A stretch of DNA of 7,543 nucleotides from Piscirickettsiaceae bacterium. GTDB taxonomy: Bacteria; Pseudomonadota; Gammaproteobacteria; Nitrosococcales; Methylophagaceae. The DNA lies in assembly GCA_030620285.1 (NCBI GenBank), contig JAUXFA010000050.1:1-7543 (forward strand). Reading direction: 5' to 3'. This document shows, piece by piece, positions 1-7,472 of this stretch. The translations under genes were made by a program, and so were the position numbers. How positions within the stretch are numbered: position 1 is the first letter of the stretch; each line of letters begins with the position of its first letter. The notes under the pieces were generated by a model. It saw nothing but the letters and a program-made list of their open reading frames with translations, was not told the DNA's origin and made no database searches.

Positions 1-1
1 C

Positions 2-871
2 CCAATGAAACATAACAGTCCCTTTGATATCAATATGGCGGTTGATGCTGGTTATGATGTTGTTATTCCTTATGAAAATGTCAAACTGGAAGAGGTCGCT
101 GGCTTAACACAAGATGCTATTTTTTCACGAGGTCCTACCGGCGTGAAAAAAACCGGATTATTCATCGGTGGTCGCGATATCGGCTTAGCTATGGATATGT
201 TAGATGCCGCAAAAAAAGCAATGGTGCCCCCTTTTGAAATTTCTGTATTTGCCGACCCAAGTGGCGCCTTTACAACGGCTGCTGCACTTGTTGCTTGCGT
301 AGAAAGTGAATTGAAGAAAAATTTTAATCAAGACTTAACAGGCTCACGCGCTATTGTATTTGGTGGCACAGGCCCTGTCGGTTTAGCAACAGCCGTTATC
401 GCAGCAGAACACGGCGCAGACACCACTATTGTTGATCACTTCTCTATTGATACAGCTTTGGAATATGCTGCCGAGGCTAAACGCCGTTATGGTGTTGATT
501 TACATGCAACAACAGCAGCATCAGATGCAGATAAGGCTCGCTTAGTCTCCAATGCTGATATTATCTTCTGTGCTGCTAAAGCCGGTATTCAAGTATTAGA
601 TGCCTCGGTGCTAGCAGATGCTAAAAACCTGAAAGTTGCAGGAGATGTTAATGCTGTCCCTCCACTAGGCATTGAAGGTATCGGTATTATGGACTTTGGT
701 GTCCCATTAACGCATGCCAGCAATGCTAAAGATGCTGTCGGCATCGGTGCACTTGCCGTTGGAGATGTGAAATACAAACTTCAACAAGCCATGTTAGAAG
801 AAACGCTTACTGATAAAACGGTTTACTTAGATTTCCGTGATGCCTTTGATGGTGCTCGTAAACTCGTTTAA
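2..871 (+). CDS. mtdB: NAD(P)-dependent methylene-tetrahydromethanopterin dehydrogenase, 5' end outside window
   Basis: MtdB oxidises methylene-H4MPT to methenyl-H4MPT with NAD(P)+ in the cytoplasm, a step of formaldehyde oxidation in aerobic methylotrophs. The visible 288 residues from the first ATG (base 5) match the family almost end to end. An N-terminal SPFDINMAVDAGYD stretch is followed by LTQDAIFSRGP, FADPSGAFTTAAA (about 82-94), a Rossmann glycine motif GGTGPVG (120-126), DVNAVPPLGI (214-223) and a C-terminal VYLDFRDA. The ATG at 5 is probably internal. The frame stays open to the window edge (codon 2-4 is Pro), no ribosome site is visible before it, and, as I recall the family, MtdB has about a dozen more residues ending in a similar Pro-x-Lys-His before SPFD. 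MtdA, the related NADP enzyme, fits less well because its N-terminus differs. The next gene starts 15 bases downstream on the same strand and is probably co-transcribed. Confidence 0.93.
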   Translation, partial: PMKHNSPFDINMAVDAGYDVVIPYENVKLEEVAGLTQDAIFSRGPTGVKKTGLFIGGRDIGLAMDMLDAAKKAMVPPFEISVFADPSGAFTTAAALVACVESELKKNFNQDLTGSRAIVFGGTGPVGLATAVIAAEHGADTTIVDHFSIDTALEYAAEAKRRYGVDLHATTAASDADKARLVSNADIIFCAAKAGIQVLDASVLADAKNLKVAGDVNAVPPLGIEGIGIMDFGVPLTHASNAKDAVGIGALAVGDVKYKLQQAMLEETLTDKTVYLDFRDAFDGARKLV

Positions 872-886
872 TTAAACACTACCATT

Positions 887-2005
887 ATGCAAGATCAGCG
901 TAAACCTATCCTGATCTTTGCACAAAGTGCTCGATTCTTAGCTCAATCAGCCGCCCAAGCAACTTATCCTGTTTGGGTGGCTGACTTTTTTGGTGACCTA
1001 GACACTATTTCAGTAGCAGATCGATGGTTACAAATTCCAGCACTGTCTCAACTACATCACGATACTATCCTAAGTATTTTTTTAGACTTAACCCAGGGTG
1101 AAGCCTGTACATTAATCTGTGGTAGTGGCATCGAAAAACATTATCCCTTACTAAATAAACTACCTTCACATATCCAGCTTGTTGGTAATTCAGCAAATAC
1201 GATTAAAATAATTAAAACGCCTTCATCATTCTTTGGCCTATTAAATCAATTGCATTTAGCTTTCCCCAGCACTCAATTTAAACCACCTGAAGTTAATGAT
1301 GGATGGTTAGTAAAATCTGCTACTGGGCTTGGTGGAGATCATATACACGCACTAAATTCGCTCCCATCAGCAAGTGATCATTACTTTCAAAAACATGTTG
1401 AAGGCAGCAGTGGTTCCGTGCTTTTTTTAGCGAATGGCCAACATGCTCAACTTGTCAGTATTAACAAGCAAATTATTGCTGGCAATAAACAATCACCTTT
1501 TCGTTTAGTGGCAATTGAAACACCTTGGAATATTGCCCATGCTCATCAACACTATTTGAATCAATCCATTAACAAAATTAGCAAAGCAACAGGCTTAGTG
1601 GGCCTGAACAGCCTCGATTTTATAATTTCAAATCACGCTGAAATTATGATCTTAGAAGTTAATCCCCGTCCAAGCGCATCCGCAGAATTAATCGATAAAA
1701 GTAACGGATTGTTGCAGCATCACATCAATGCATGTCAAGGAATCTTACCGAAAGGAAAGCTCCAACTGGCTAACAATAAAGCTTCTTTACGTTATCATTT
1801 TGCCGATACTGACTATAGAATTCCGAAAGAGATGTTATGGCCTAAGGAATGTCATGATATTCCACAAGAAAATACTCTCATTAAAACAAATGAGCCTATC
1901 TGTAGCTCCATTGTTCATGAGAATAATAAACAATCATCGGAAAGTTTACATAACGATATTGAAGCGAAAATTGTTCAGCAGCTTGTATCATCAGCTGCTA
2001 AATAG
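887..2005 (+). CDS. ATP-grasp ligase of the methylotroph Orf17 type, probable C1-cofactor biosynthesis protein
   Basis: This 372-residue protein has an ATP-grasp core. K143 with the glycine-rich GLGGDH (147-152) fits the nucleotide-binding loop. QKHVEGSSGS (168-177) fits the adenine and hinge strand. D244 in LNSLDF, then E257, N259 and R261 in LEVNPRPSAS, fit the metal and phosphate ligands. Residues 1-130 resemble the N-terminal pre-ATP-grasp fold, and the tail (about 290-345, with WP, D-I-P and EPICS elements) resembles the small C-terminal domain of this group. ATP-grasp enzymes join a carboxylate to an amine or thiol through an acyl-phosphate. The substrate cannot be read from the sequence. 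Its place directly after mtdB recalls orf17 of methylotroph H4MPT clusters, so a role in making H4MPT or methylofuran (for example a glutamate ligation, as MfnD does in archaea) is inferred. The start has no clear Shine-Dalgarno, so coupling to mtdB translation is likely. The DNA looks more AT-rich than mtdB. Confidence 0.8.
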   Translation: MQDQRKPILIFAQSARFLAQSAAQATYPVWVADFFGDLDTISVADRWLQIPALSQLHHDTILSIFLDLTQGEACTLICGSGIEKHYPLLNKLPSHIQLVGNSANTIKIIKTPSSFFGLLNQLHLAFPSTQFKPPEVNDGWLVKSATGLGGDHIHALNSLPSASDHYFQKHVEGSSGSVLFLANGQHAQLVSINKQIIAGNKQSPFRLVAIETPWNIAHAHQHYLNQSINKISKATGLVGLNSLDFIISNHAEIMILEVNPRPSASAELIDKSNGLLQHHINACQGILPKGKLQLANNKASLRYHFADTDYRIPKEMLWPKECHDIPQENTLIKTNEPICSSIVHENNKQSSESLHNDIEAKIVQQLVSSAAK

Positions 2006-2008
2006 CAG
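1977..2008. terminator. Overlapping inverted repeats at the convergent gene junction (possible bidirectional 3' end)
   Basis: Two inverted repeats share bases here. AGCAGCT (1977-1983) pairs with AGCTGCT (1993-1999) across a 9-base loop, and CTGCTA (1995-2000) pairs with TAGCAG (2003-2008) with only two bases between. They cover the last codons of the plus-strand ATP-grasp gene and stop just short of the minus-strand stop codon at 2011-2013. Neither is followed by a strong T run on the plus strand. On the minus strand the longer hairpin is followed, after a few bases, by a short T4 tract. They could act as weak terminators or as 3'-end stabilising structures. They are not classical intrinsic terminators. 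Confidence 0.25.
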
Positions 2009-2010
2009 TA

Positions 2011-4101
2011 TTACAAATCATCGTCTTCAAAATTATAATCGAGCTTATCTGATGGCTCATGGATATAATAACCTTGAGCATAATCAACACCCAAACGCCA
2101 CAATAATGCCAAACTATTAGCGTCAGATACAAACTCGGCAATACTACTTTTTCCGGCTTGTTTAGTCATTTCTATAATCGCTTTGACCGCAGCTTGATTC
2201 TCTGCATCTTTAGCCATATTTTGGACAAATGCACCATTAATTTTCAGATAATCCACATCTAAAACTTCTAAGCTTTGCGAGAAGTCCAAGCCCGAACCAA
2301 AATGTTCTAAACCAAATTCACAGCCGATATTTTTCAATTTAGAAATAGTTGATTTAGCCGCTTCAATATTTTCAACCGCGTCTGTTTCACTTATTTCAAA
2401 TACCAGTGAAGATCCCTCTATATTATGCTCGTTTAACGATGTACAGAGCCAATCAATAAACTCAGATTTACCCAAGGTTTGTTTGGATAGTTTAAGAAAA
2501 AATCGGGTTTTAGGGTGTGTTTTTTGATATTCTGCCAGTGCGCTTAAGGCATGCGTAATAACCCATTCATCAATCTCATTCATCAAACCGCATTGCTCTG
2601 CCGGAGCCATAAAGACATCCGGTGTCAACAATGTTTCGCCATCGTCATCTTTCATGCGGAGCAATGTTTCATATAACTCTTGTTCTTCGCCATGCAGACT
2701 GACAATAGGCTGATAATACAAACAAAATCCTTCGTAATGAATTGCTTCTTGAAGTCGTTTCTGCCAAGCATCGGTCACATCTTTATTCGGTATATTTTTT
2801 TCCGATATATCTGCTTGGTATCGAGCTGCTTGATTGCCACCAGCACGCTGAGCCTGCATGCAGGCATGATCCGCATTATCCAATATGGCTTGTGCTGAGG
2901 ATAATTTTTCTGATATTCGGCTTATACCAATACTACATTTTAAATCTATCTCATTAGTCTGAGAAACATAGCTATCAATAATCTGACGATATATTTCGGC
3001 ACGCGATTGCACTAGTTCATCATCATCGCTGGCAATTATTACTGTGAAAACCTGATCTGAGTAACGTGCAATGATATCTTTTTCAGCCGTCTGTTTACGC
3101 AACATTTCAGCTAACTCTTTTAGCACTATATCGCTTGCGCCTAAACCAAATTTATCTTTTATACTCAGAAAATCATCGATGACAATATAAAGCAAAGCCG
3201 AATCTCCTTGGCCTTCCCCTGCTTTACCTGCCACTACTTCAAGCTCGTCTACGAAGCGAGATCGACTATAAAGGCCGGTTAAAAAATCATGATCACGCAA
3301 TAATTGTAATTGACCATCCGAAACATCCTCTCTTTCATCATTATCTCGGATAACAACTTGGGTACAATTTTCATCTTCTACTTTGGCATGGCTAAACTCT
3401 ATATTGGCTTTAAAACCACTGCCATCTGCTCTTACACACTGCACTGATACCGTCTGTGGTTTGGCTTCTACATTTTCAGAAAATTTTCTAAATACAGATT
3501 TGAATTTAGCGTGATCTTCAATGGTGACCATATCCAAGAATGGCAAACCATCAATATCTTCTACTTCTTCGTAACCAAACAATGCTATATAAGCGCGGTT
3601 AACGTAGATATGCATGCCCTCATGCATGTAGGCAACCGCATCTCGAGAACTTTCAAGTAATAAACGAGAACGTTTTTCGCTCTCACGCAAGGCTCGCTCA
3701 TTTCGACGACATAAACGGCGCATAAATAAATTTTGCAATTCACGTTCAACGGCAAATTGTAAGCGTTGCGCATCGTGCATCACCACCACATCTTGTACGC
3801 CGACACTGTACAACTCTTCAATATTCTCTTGGCCCGAACTTAAGACAATACACGGCAAATCTTTGCCTAGTCGCTGCACTGTATTCACTAATTCTCGTGG
3901 CGAAACTGCCGAAAAAGAGTCACGGCAAAGAATCAGATCCCATGATTGGCCTGTCAGAGCTTGTTCTATTTCTGGTAGATTATCTAACCTTGACGCTCTT
4001 ACTGCATGGCCCGTACTTCGTAGTGTATTGGTGATGCTGTCCGCTTCTGTAAGCGAATCATCAACCAATAACAGCCGCAGGATACTCTCAGCTCTTGCCA
4101 C
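2011..4101 (-). CDS. fimX: FimX-like degenerate REC-PAS-GGDEF-EAL protein, probable cyclic-di-GMP receptor
   Basis: The 696 residues are close to Pseudomonas FimX (about 691) and have the same domain order: receiver (about 7-125), PAS (about 140-255), GGDEF (about 265-430) and EAL (about 445-690). All are altered. The receiver keeps D14 and D15, but the phospho-acceptor position reads R60. The GGDEF site is YSDQVF (347-352), so cyclase activity is not expected. EAL reads ETL (478-480), the catalytic Asn of the N-L-S strand is K537, and the usual D-D-F-G motif is EHFG (599-602). E571-region FEISE, K620, E656 and Q676 remain, as does R482, so ligand binding without hydrolysis is plausible. FimX uses this to control type IV pilus assembly at the cell pole. 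The start is GTG, not ATG: an in-frame TGA lies only a few codons upstream, and an AGGGG site sits 9 bases before it. The gene overlaps plsC by 14 bases and is last in the operon. Confidence 0.88.
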   Translation of the reverse strand: MARAESILRLLLVDDSLTEADSITNTLRSTGHAVRASRLDNLPEIEQALTGQSWDLILCRDSFSAVSPRELVNTVQRLGKDLPCIVLSSGQENIEELYSVGVQDVVVMHDAQRLQFAVERELQNLFMRRLCRRNERALRESEKRSRLLLESSRDAVAYMHEGMHIYVNRAYIALFGYEEVEDIDGLPFLDMVTIEDHAKFKSVFRKFSENVEAKPQTVSVQCVRADGSGFKANIEFSHAKVEDENCTQVVIRDNDEREDVSDGQLQLLRDHDFLTGLYSRSRFVDELEVVAGKAGEGQGDSALLYIVIDDFLSIKDKFGLGASDIVLKELAEMLRKQTAEKDIIARYSDQVFTVIIASDDDELVQSRAEIYRQIIDSYVSQTNEIDLKCSIGISRISEKLSSAQAILDNADHACMQAQRAGGNQAARYQADISEKNIPNKDVTDAWQKRLQEAIHYEGFCLYYQPIVSLHGEEQELYETLLRMKDDDGETLLTPDVFMAPAEQCGLMNEIDEWVITHALSALAEYQKTHPKTRFFLKLSKQTLGKSEFIDWLCTSLNEHNIEGSSLVFEISETDAVENIEAAKSTISKLKNIGCEFGLEHFGSGLDFSQSLEVLDVDYLKINGAFVQNMAKDAENQAAVKAIIEMTKQAGKSSIAEFVSDANSLALLWRLGVDYAQGYYIHEPSDKLDYNFEDDDL

Positions 4102-4846
4102 TATGTTTATCCCCTTTCACTGATGCTATCATCGGTCGGCTACCTTCTAAACGGGTCATTTGATCTTCTATCCACAGGTAAACTTCCTTATTTACATCTG
4201 TTGCTTTTTTATTATGTGTCTCTATCTTAGCGCCTATTACCAAATTAATCACGCCCGGATACTTAATAAAGCCATGGCGAGGCCAGACTTTACCTGCATC
4301 ATGTGCTACAGGCACTACAGGCACACCTGTTTCAACAGCAAGACGTGTGCCACCAATTCCGAATTTCCCCATCTGTCCACAAGGGATACGAGTACCTTCT
4401 GGAAATATCACTACCCAAATACCAGATGATAAACGTTGTCGGCCCTGCTCAATTACTTGTGTTAACGCTTTTCTCCCGGCATTTCGATCAATCGCAATCG
4501 GTTTTAATGCTGCTAAACCCCAACCAAAGAAAGGGATCCATAATAATTCCCGTTTTAATACCCATGCTTGCGGCGGGAATATTTTCTGTAATGCTAATGT
4601 TTCCCACGATGATTGATGTTTGCACATAATCACACACGCTTGATCCGTAATATTCTCTGCACCTTCTATCTGATAACGAATACCGCAGATCTTTTCCAAC
4701 AGCCATAAGTTTGATATTGCCCATTGGCTAATAATTTTATAACGTAATTTAAATGGTAATGGCCATACCAATATCGCAATAATAGAAAATACAATTGCCG
4801 TAACGATATGCAGACTGGCGAAGATCAATGAGCGTACAAATAACAT
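4088..4846 (-). CDS. plsC: 1-acyl-sn-glycerol-3-phosphate acyltransferase
   Basis: PlsC acylates lysophosphatidic acid at position 2 to give phosphatidic acid, the precursor of membrane phospholipids, at the inner membrane. The 252 residues start with a hydrophobic segment (about 6-30) that fits a membrane anchor. They then carry the acyltransferase block I as KHQSSWET (76-83), a conserved LKRELLWIPFFGWG (97-110), block III FPEGTR (148-153) and VPVVPVAHDAG (175-185). Block I is H77-x4-E82, where the canonical motif is H-x4-D. The same HQS-x-WE variant occurs, as I recall, in Pseudomonas PlsC-type proteins, so it is probably a family feature rather than a defect. The ATG overlaps the gmhB stop by one base (TAATG), and the 3' end overlaps the fimX-like gene by 14 bases. 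The order glyQ-glyS-gmhB-plsC is the same as in Pseudomonas aeruginosa. Confidence 0.93.
   Translation of the reverse strand: MLFVRSLIFASLHIVTAIVFSIIAILVWPLPFKLRYKIISQWAISNLWLLEKICGIRYQIEGAENITDQACVIMCKHQSSWETLALQKIFPPQAWVLKRELLWIPFFGWGLAALKPIAIDRNAGRKALTQVIEQGRQRLSSGIWVVIFPEGTRIPCGQMGKFGIGGTRLAVETGVPVVPVAHDAGKVWPRHGFIKYPGVINLVIGAKIETHNKKATDVNKEVYLWIEDQMTRLEGSRPMIASVKGDKHSGKS
4111..4117 (-). promoter_or_regulatory. Ribosome binding site of the fimX-like gene
   Basis: On the minus strand AAAGGGG lies 9 bases before the GTG at 4101, inside the last codons of plsC. It decides the unusual GTG start, because no ATG is available in frame before the upstream TGA. The overlap suggests translation is coupled to plsC. 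Confidence 0.7.
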
Positions 4847-5385
4847 TACTTGCTTGGTTCTAATAATGCTGCGACCGCCGCTGCCAAGTCATCATAAACG
4901 TCAACACCTTCCGGAATCCCATCAGCCAAAGTCTGTTTACCTTTACCTGTTCTCACCAGAATAGGAATTGCACCAGCCGTTTGGGCTGCCTGAATATCTC
5001 TTAATGAATCGCCCACAGCTGGTACCCCATCTAATTTGATGCGTAAGCGATGTGCTAATTCGGCAAAAGCACCATCTTGTGGCTTGCGACAACTACACTC
5101 ATCATCTGGGCCGTGCGGACAGTAAAGTATCGCTTCTAACTTGCCGCCGACCTGAGCCAACATCCGACGCATTTTGCTGTGAATTCGAGTCAATGTATCG
5201 ACATCAAATAGGCCGCGAGCAATGCCCGATTGATTAGTAATCACCACCACACGATATCCTGCATGATTAAGTTGGGTAATGGCTTCCAAACTGCCTTCTA
5301 TCGGCTCCCACTCTGCTGGTGACTTAATAAAGTCATCTGAATCATGATTAATCACACCATCTCTGTCTAGAATAATGAGCGACAT
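4846..5385 (-). CDS. gmhB: D-glycero-D-manno-heptose 1,7-bisphosphate 7-phosphatase
   Basis: GmhB removes the 7-phosphate from heptose 1,7-bisphosphate on the way to ADP-heptose for the LPS inner core. It is a cytoplasmic HAD-family phosphatase. All HAD motifs are visible in the 179 residues: DRDGVIN (7-13) with nucleophile D7 and acid/base D9, ITNQSG (49-54), K101 in SCRKP, and GDSLRD (125-130). A zinc loop is present as C89, H91, C97 and C99. This loop is the hallmark of GmhB and separates it from other small HAD phosphatases. The spacing between the Cys-His and Cys-Cys pairs is short compared with the E. coli protein as I recall it. The gene starts 11 bases after the glyS stop with its own AGGTGA site, and runs into plsC with a one-base stop/start overlap. 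Whether the anomer used is alpha or beta cannot be told from the sequence. Confidence 0.94.
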   Translation of the reverse strand: MSLIILDRDGVINHDSDDFIKSPAEWEPIEGSLEAITQLNHAGYRVVVITNQSGIARGLFDVDTLTRIHSKMRRMLAQVGGKLEAILYCPHGPDDECSCRKPQDGAFAELAHRLRIKLDGVPAVGDSLRDIQAAQTAGAIPILVRTGKGKQTLADGIPEGVDVYDDLAAAVAALLEPSK

Positions 5386-5390
5386 TTAGT

Positions 5391-5396
5391 TCACCT
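5391..5396 (-). promoter_or_regulatory. Ribosome binding site of gmhB
   Basis: AGGTGA on the minus strand directly follows the glyS TAA and lies 5 bases before the gmhB ATG. It fills about half of the 11-base gap, so the gap holds a translation signal and leaves no room for a promoter or terminator. Confidence 0.75.
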
Positions 5397-7472
5397 TTAT
5401 TCCTGTAACAAGGAAATATCAGCCACACCTAAAAATAAGGCGCGTATTTGGTTCAACAATGCTAAGCGGTTATTTCTTACCGCTTCATTATCTGCCATCA
5501 CCATCACGTGATCAAAGAAACCATCAACTGTTTCTCTCATATCCGCTAAACAGCGTAATACTGCGGTGTAGTCCGCAGCATTCATTAATGGCTGAACAAT
5601 ATTCGTTACTTCTGCTAATTTATCTGCCAAAGCCTGCTCAGCAGCTTCTTGTAATAATGCTTTATTGATAGCTCCAGCTTTACCTTCAACATCATTTTTA
5701 CGCAAGATATTGGCAATACGTTTATTACCTGCGGCTAATGATTTTGCTTGTTCTAACTGACGGAATTCAGCTACTGCATTCAATCGCTGCATAAAATCAA
5801 GTGGTCTTGTAGGTTGCACAGAGAGTACCGCTTCAAAGACATCGGCATGATAGCCTTGGTCAAGCGCATACCCTTTCAATCGGTCAAAGAAATAGCCCAC
5901 TAGCTGTGATGTCACATCCTGCTCAGTTAGTATGCCATCAAAACCTTGTTGTGCTTGCTGAAGTAAATCAGTTAAATCAAGATCCAATTTATTCTCAATC
6001 ACAATACGCAATACACCCAATGCCGCACGTCGTAAAGCAAAGGGATCTTTCACCCCAGTGGGTGGCTGACCGATGCCGAATAGACCTACTAAGGTATCTA
6101 GTTTTTCAGCCAAACTAACTGCTTGGCCTATTTTTGTTTGGGCTAATGCATCGCCAGAAAAACGGGGTAGATATTGTTCATATACTGCTTCTGCAACCTC
6201 ATTCTGCTCACCATCTAAGCGCGCATAATAGCGGCCCATAATGCCTTGCAAATCAGGGAATTCACCCACCATTTCAGTAACCAAATCACACTTGGCTAAT
6301 AAGGCCGCCCGCTCTGCCAATGCAGAGTCACCACCAATTTGATCAGCAATCACAGCAGCTAATTTAGCAACACGTGCAGATTTATCGTAAACCGACCCTA
6401 ACTTATTTTGGAATACAATTGTCTTTAATTTATCCTGACGGTCGGCCAATGGCTGTTTACGATCTGTGTCCCAGAAGAATGCTGAGTCACTCAGTCGTGG
6501 CAAGATAACTCGTTCGTTACCGGCAACAACTTGAGCGGGATCGCGACTTTCAATATTACAAATAGTGATGAAATACGGCAGTAATTCGCCAGACTTATTT
6601 TGTATCGCAAAATATTTTTGATGCTCTTCCATCGATGAAATCAACGCTTCTGCTGGCAACTCAAGAAACCGTTTATCATATGATCCAGATAATGCCACCG
6701 GCCATTCGACCAAGCCCGTCACTTCATCTAGCAGGTCTTCATTTAATACCGCTTCACCGCCCAATTTTGCTGCTAACTCAAGTATTTGATTGTGGATAGT
6801 CTCATGGCGTACTGCCATATCAACCAGTACATGGCGTGTTTCCAATTGAGTAACATAGCTTTGTGCTGATTCAATTCGAATTGCTTTCGGACTATGGAAA
6901 CGGTGGCCCCGACTTTCGCGACCTGATGTCACACCCAATAAATCAAGTGGAATCACATCATCACCAAATAACAATACCAACCAATGCACGGGACGGACAA
7001 ACTCACCCGGCAAATCACCCCAACGCATCCGTTTCGGGATCGGTAATGCTTGTAGTGACTTCTGTAAAATATCTGCTATCAAGTCACTGGTTTCGGCACC
7101 TTTTTGATGCTGTTTAAAGACTAACCAAGCACCTTTATCTGTTTCCATCTTGTCAAGAGCATCAACTTCAACCCCACACGATCGAGCAAACCCCTGCACT
7201 GCTTTGGTTGGATTGCCATCACTATCAAATGCTGCGGTAACCGCTGGGCCTCGTCGTTCTACTTGACGATCTTGTTGACGAACTTGTAAATCATTTACTA
7301 CCACCGCCATGCGACGTGGCGCAGCATAAGACCGAATTGAACTAAAATTAAGTTCGGCTTTTTCTAAACCTTGTTGAATTCCAGCTTCAAATGTCTGGAT
7401 TAATTTTTTTAGTGCTTTGGGTGGTAATTCTTCGGTCCCCAGCTCAATCAGTAAATCGCGTGTATCACTCAT
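5397..7472 (-). CDS. glyS: Glycine-tRNA ligase beta subunit
   Basis: GlyS is the large, tRNA-recognising subunit of the bacterial alpha2-beta2 glycyl-tRNA synthetase. It works in the cytoplasm with GlyQ, which holds the aminoacylation site. The 691 residues are full length (E. coli has 689). Family landmarks in order are IELGTEELPPKAL (9-21), AAPRRMAV (50-57), PKRMRWGD (146-152), GRESRGHRFH (184-193), MEEHQKYF (281-288), QNKLGS (355-360), KDPFALRRAALG (475-486) and a DALR-type anticodon-binding C-terminus with FFDHVMVMAD and AVRNNRLALLNQ (652-675), ending GVADISLLQE. No frameshift or missing block is seen. The ATG overlaps the glyQ stop (ATGA) and has an AAGGAG site 8 bases upstream within glyQ, so the two subunits are probably translated in a coupled way. 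Confidence 0.97.
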   Translation of the reverse strand: MSDTRDLLIELGTEELPPKALKKLIQTFEAGIQQGLEKAELNFSSIRSYAAPRRMAVVVNDLQVRQQDRQVERRGPAVTAAFDSDGNPTKAVQGFARSCGVEVDALDKMETDKGAWLVFKQHQKGAETSDLIADILQKSLQALPIPKRMRWGDLPGEFVRPVHWLVLLFGDDVIPLDLLGVTSGRESRGHRFHSPKAIRIESAQSYVTQLETRHVLVDMAVRHETIHNQILELAAKLGGEAVLNEDLLDEVTGLVEWPVALSGSYDKRFLELPAEALISSMEEHQKYFAIQNKSGELLPYFITICNIESRDPAQVVAGNERVILPRLSDSAFFWDTDRKQPLADRQDKLKTIVFQNKLGSVYDKSARVAKLAAVIADQIGGDSALAERAALLAKCDLVTEMVGEFPDLQGIMGRYYARLDGEQNEVAEAVYEQYLPRFSGDALAQTKIGQAVSLAEKLDTLVGLFGIGQPPTGVKDPFALRRAALGVLRIVIENKLDLDLTDLLQQAQQGFDGILTEQDVTSQLVGYFFDRLKGYALDQGYHADVFEAVLSVQPTRPLDFMQRLNAVAEFRQLEQAKSLAAGNKRIANILRKNDVEGKAGAINKALLQEAAEQALADKLAEVTNIVQPLMNAADYTAVLRCLADMRETVDGFFDHVMVMADNEAVRNNRLALLNQIRALFLGVADISLLQE

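Noticed and set aside
146..217. Two A7 runs in mtdB (146-152 and 211-217), together with T7 runs at 1077-1083, 1422-1428, 2795-2801 and 7404-7410, considered as phase-variation tracts.
   Set aside because: Seven-base runs are common in AT-rich DNA, all are in intact frames, and none is near a gene start.
1728..2120. 130-residue plus-strand open frame across the convergent junction.
   Set aside because: It lies in another frame of the ATP-grasp gene and antisense to the fimX-like gene, has no ribosome site, and its composition (I, L, K and N rich) fits a shadow of AT-rich coding DNA.
2852..2865. Perfect 14-base palindrome GCCTGCATGCAGGC inside the fimX-like gene, a possible regulator or recombination site.
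   Set aside because: It lies in the GGDEF domain at codons for A-C-M-Q-A-Q, a conserved helix in such domains, and has no second copy nearby. It is best explained by coding.
3610..3627. Hairpin ATGCATG-CCCT-CATGCAT inside the fimX-like gene.
   Set aside because: It encodes M-H-E-G-M-H in the PAS domain, a stretch that FimX-like proteins share. The two Met-His codon pairs create the repeat.
4303..4629. 108-residue plus-strand open frame antisense to plsC.
   Set aside because: It is antisense to a well-supported conserved gene and shows no family motif or ribosome site.
6863..7117. 84-residue plus-strand open frame antisense to glyS.
   Set aside because: It is a shadow of conserved glyS codons with no independent support.
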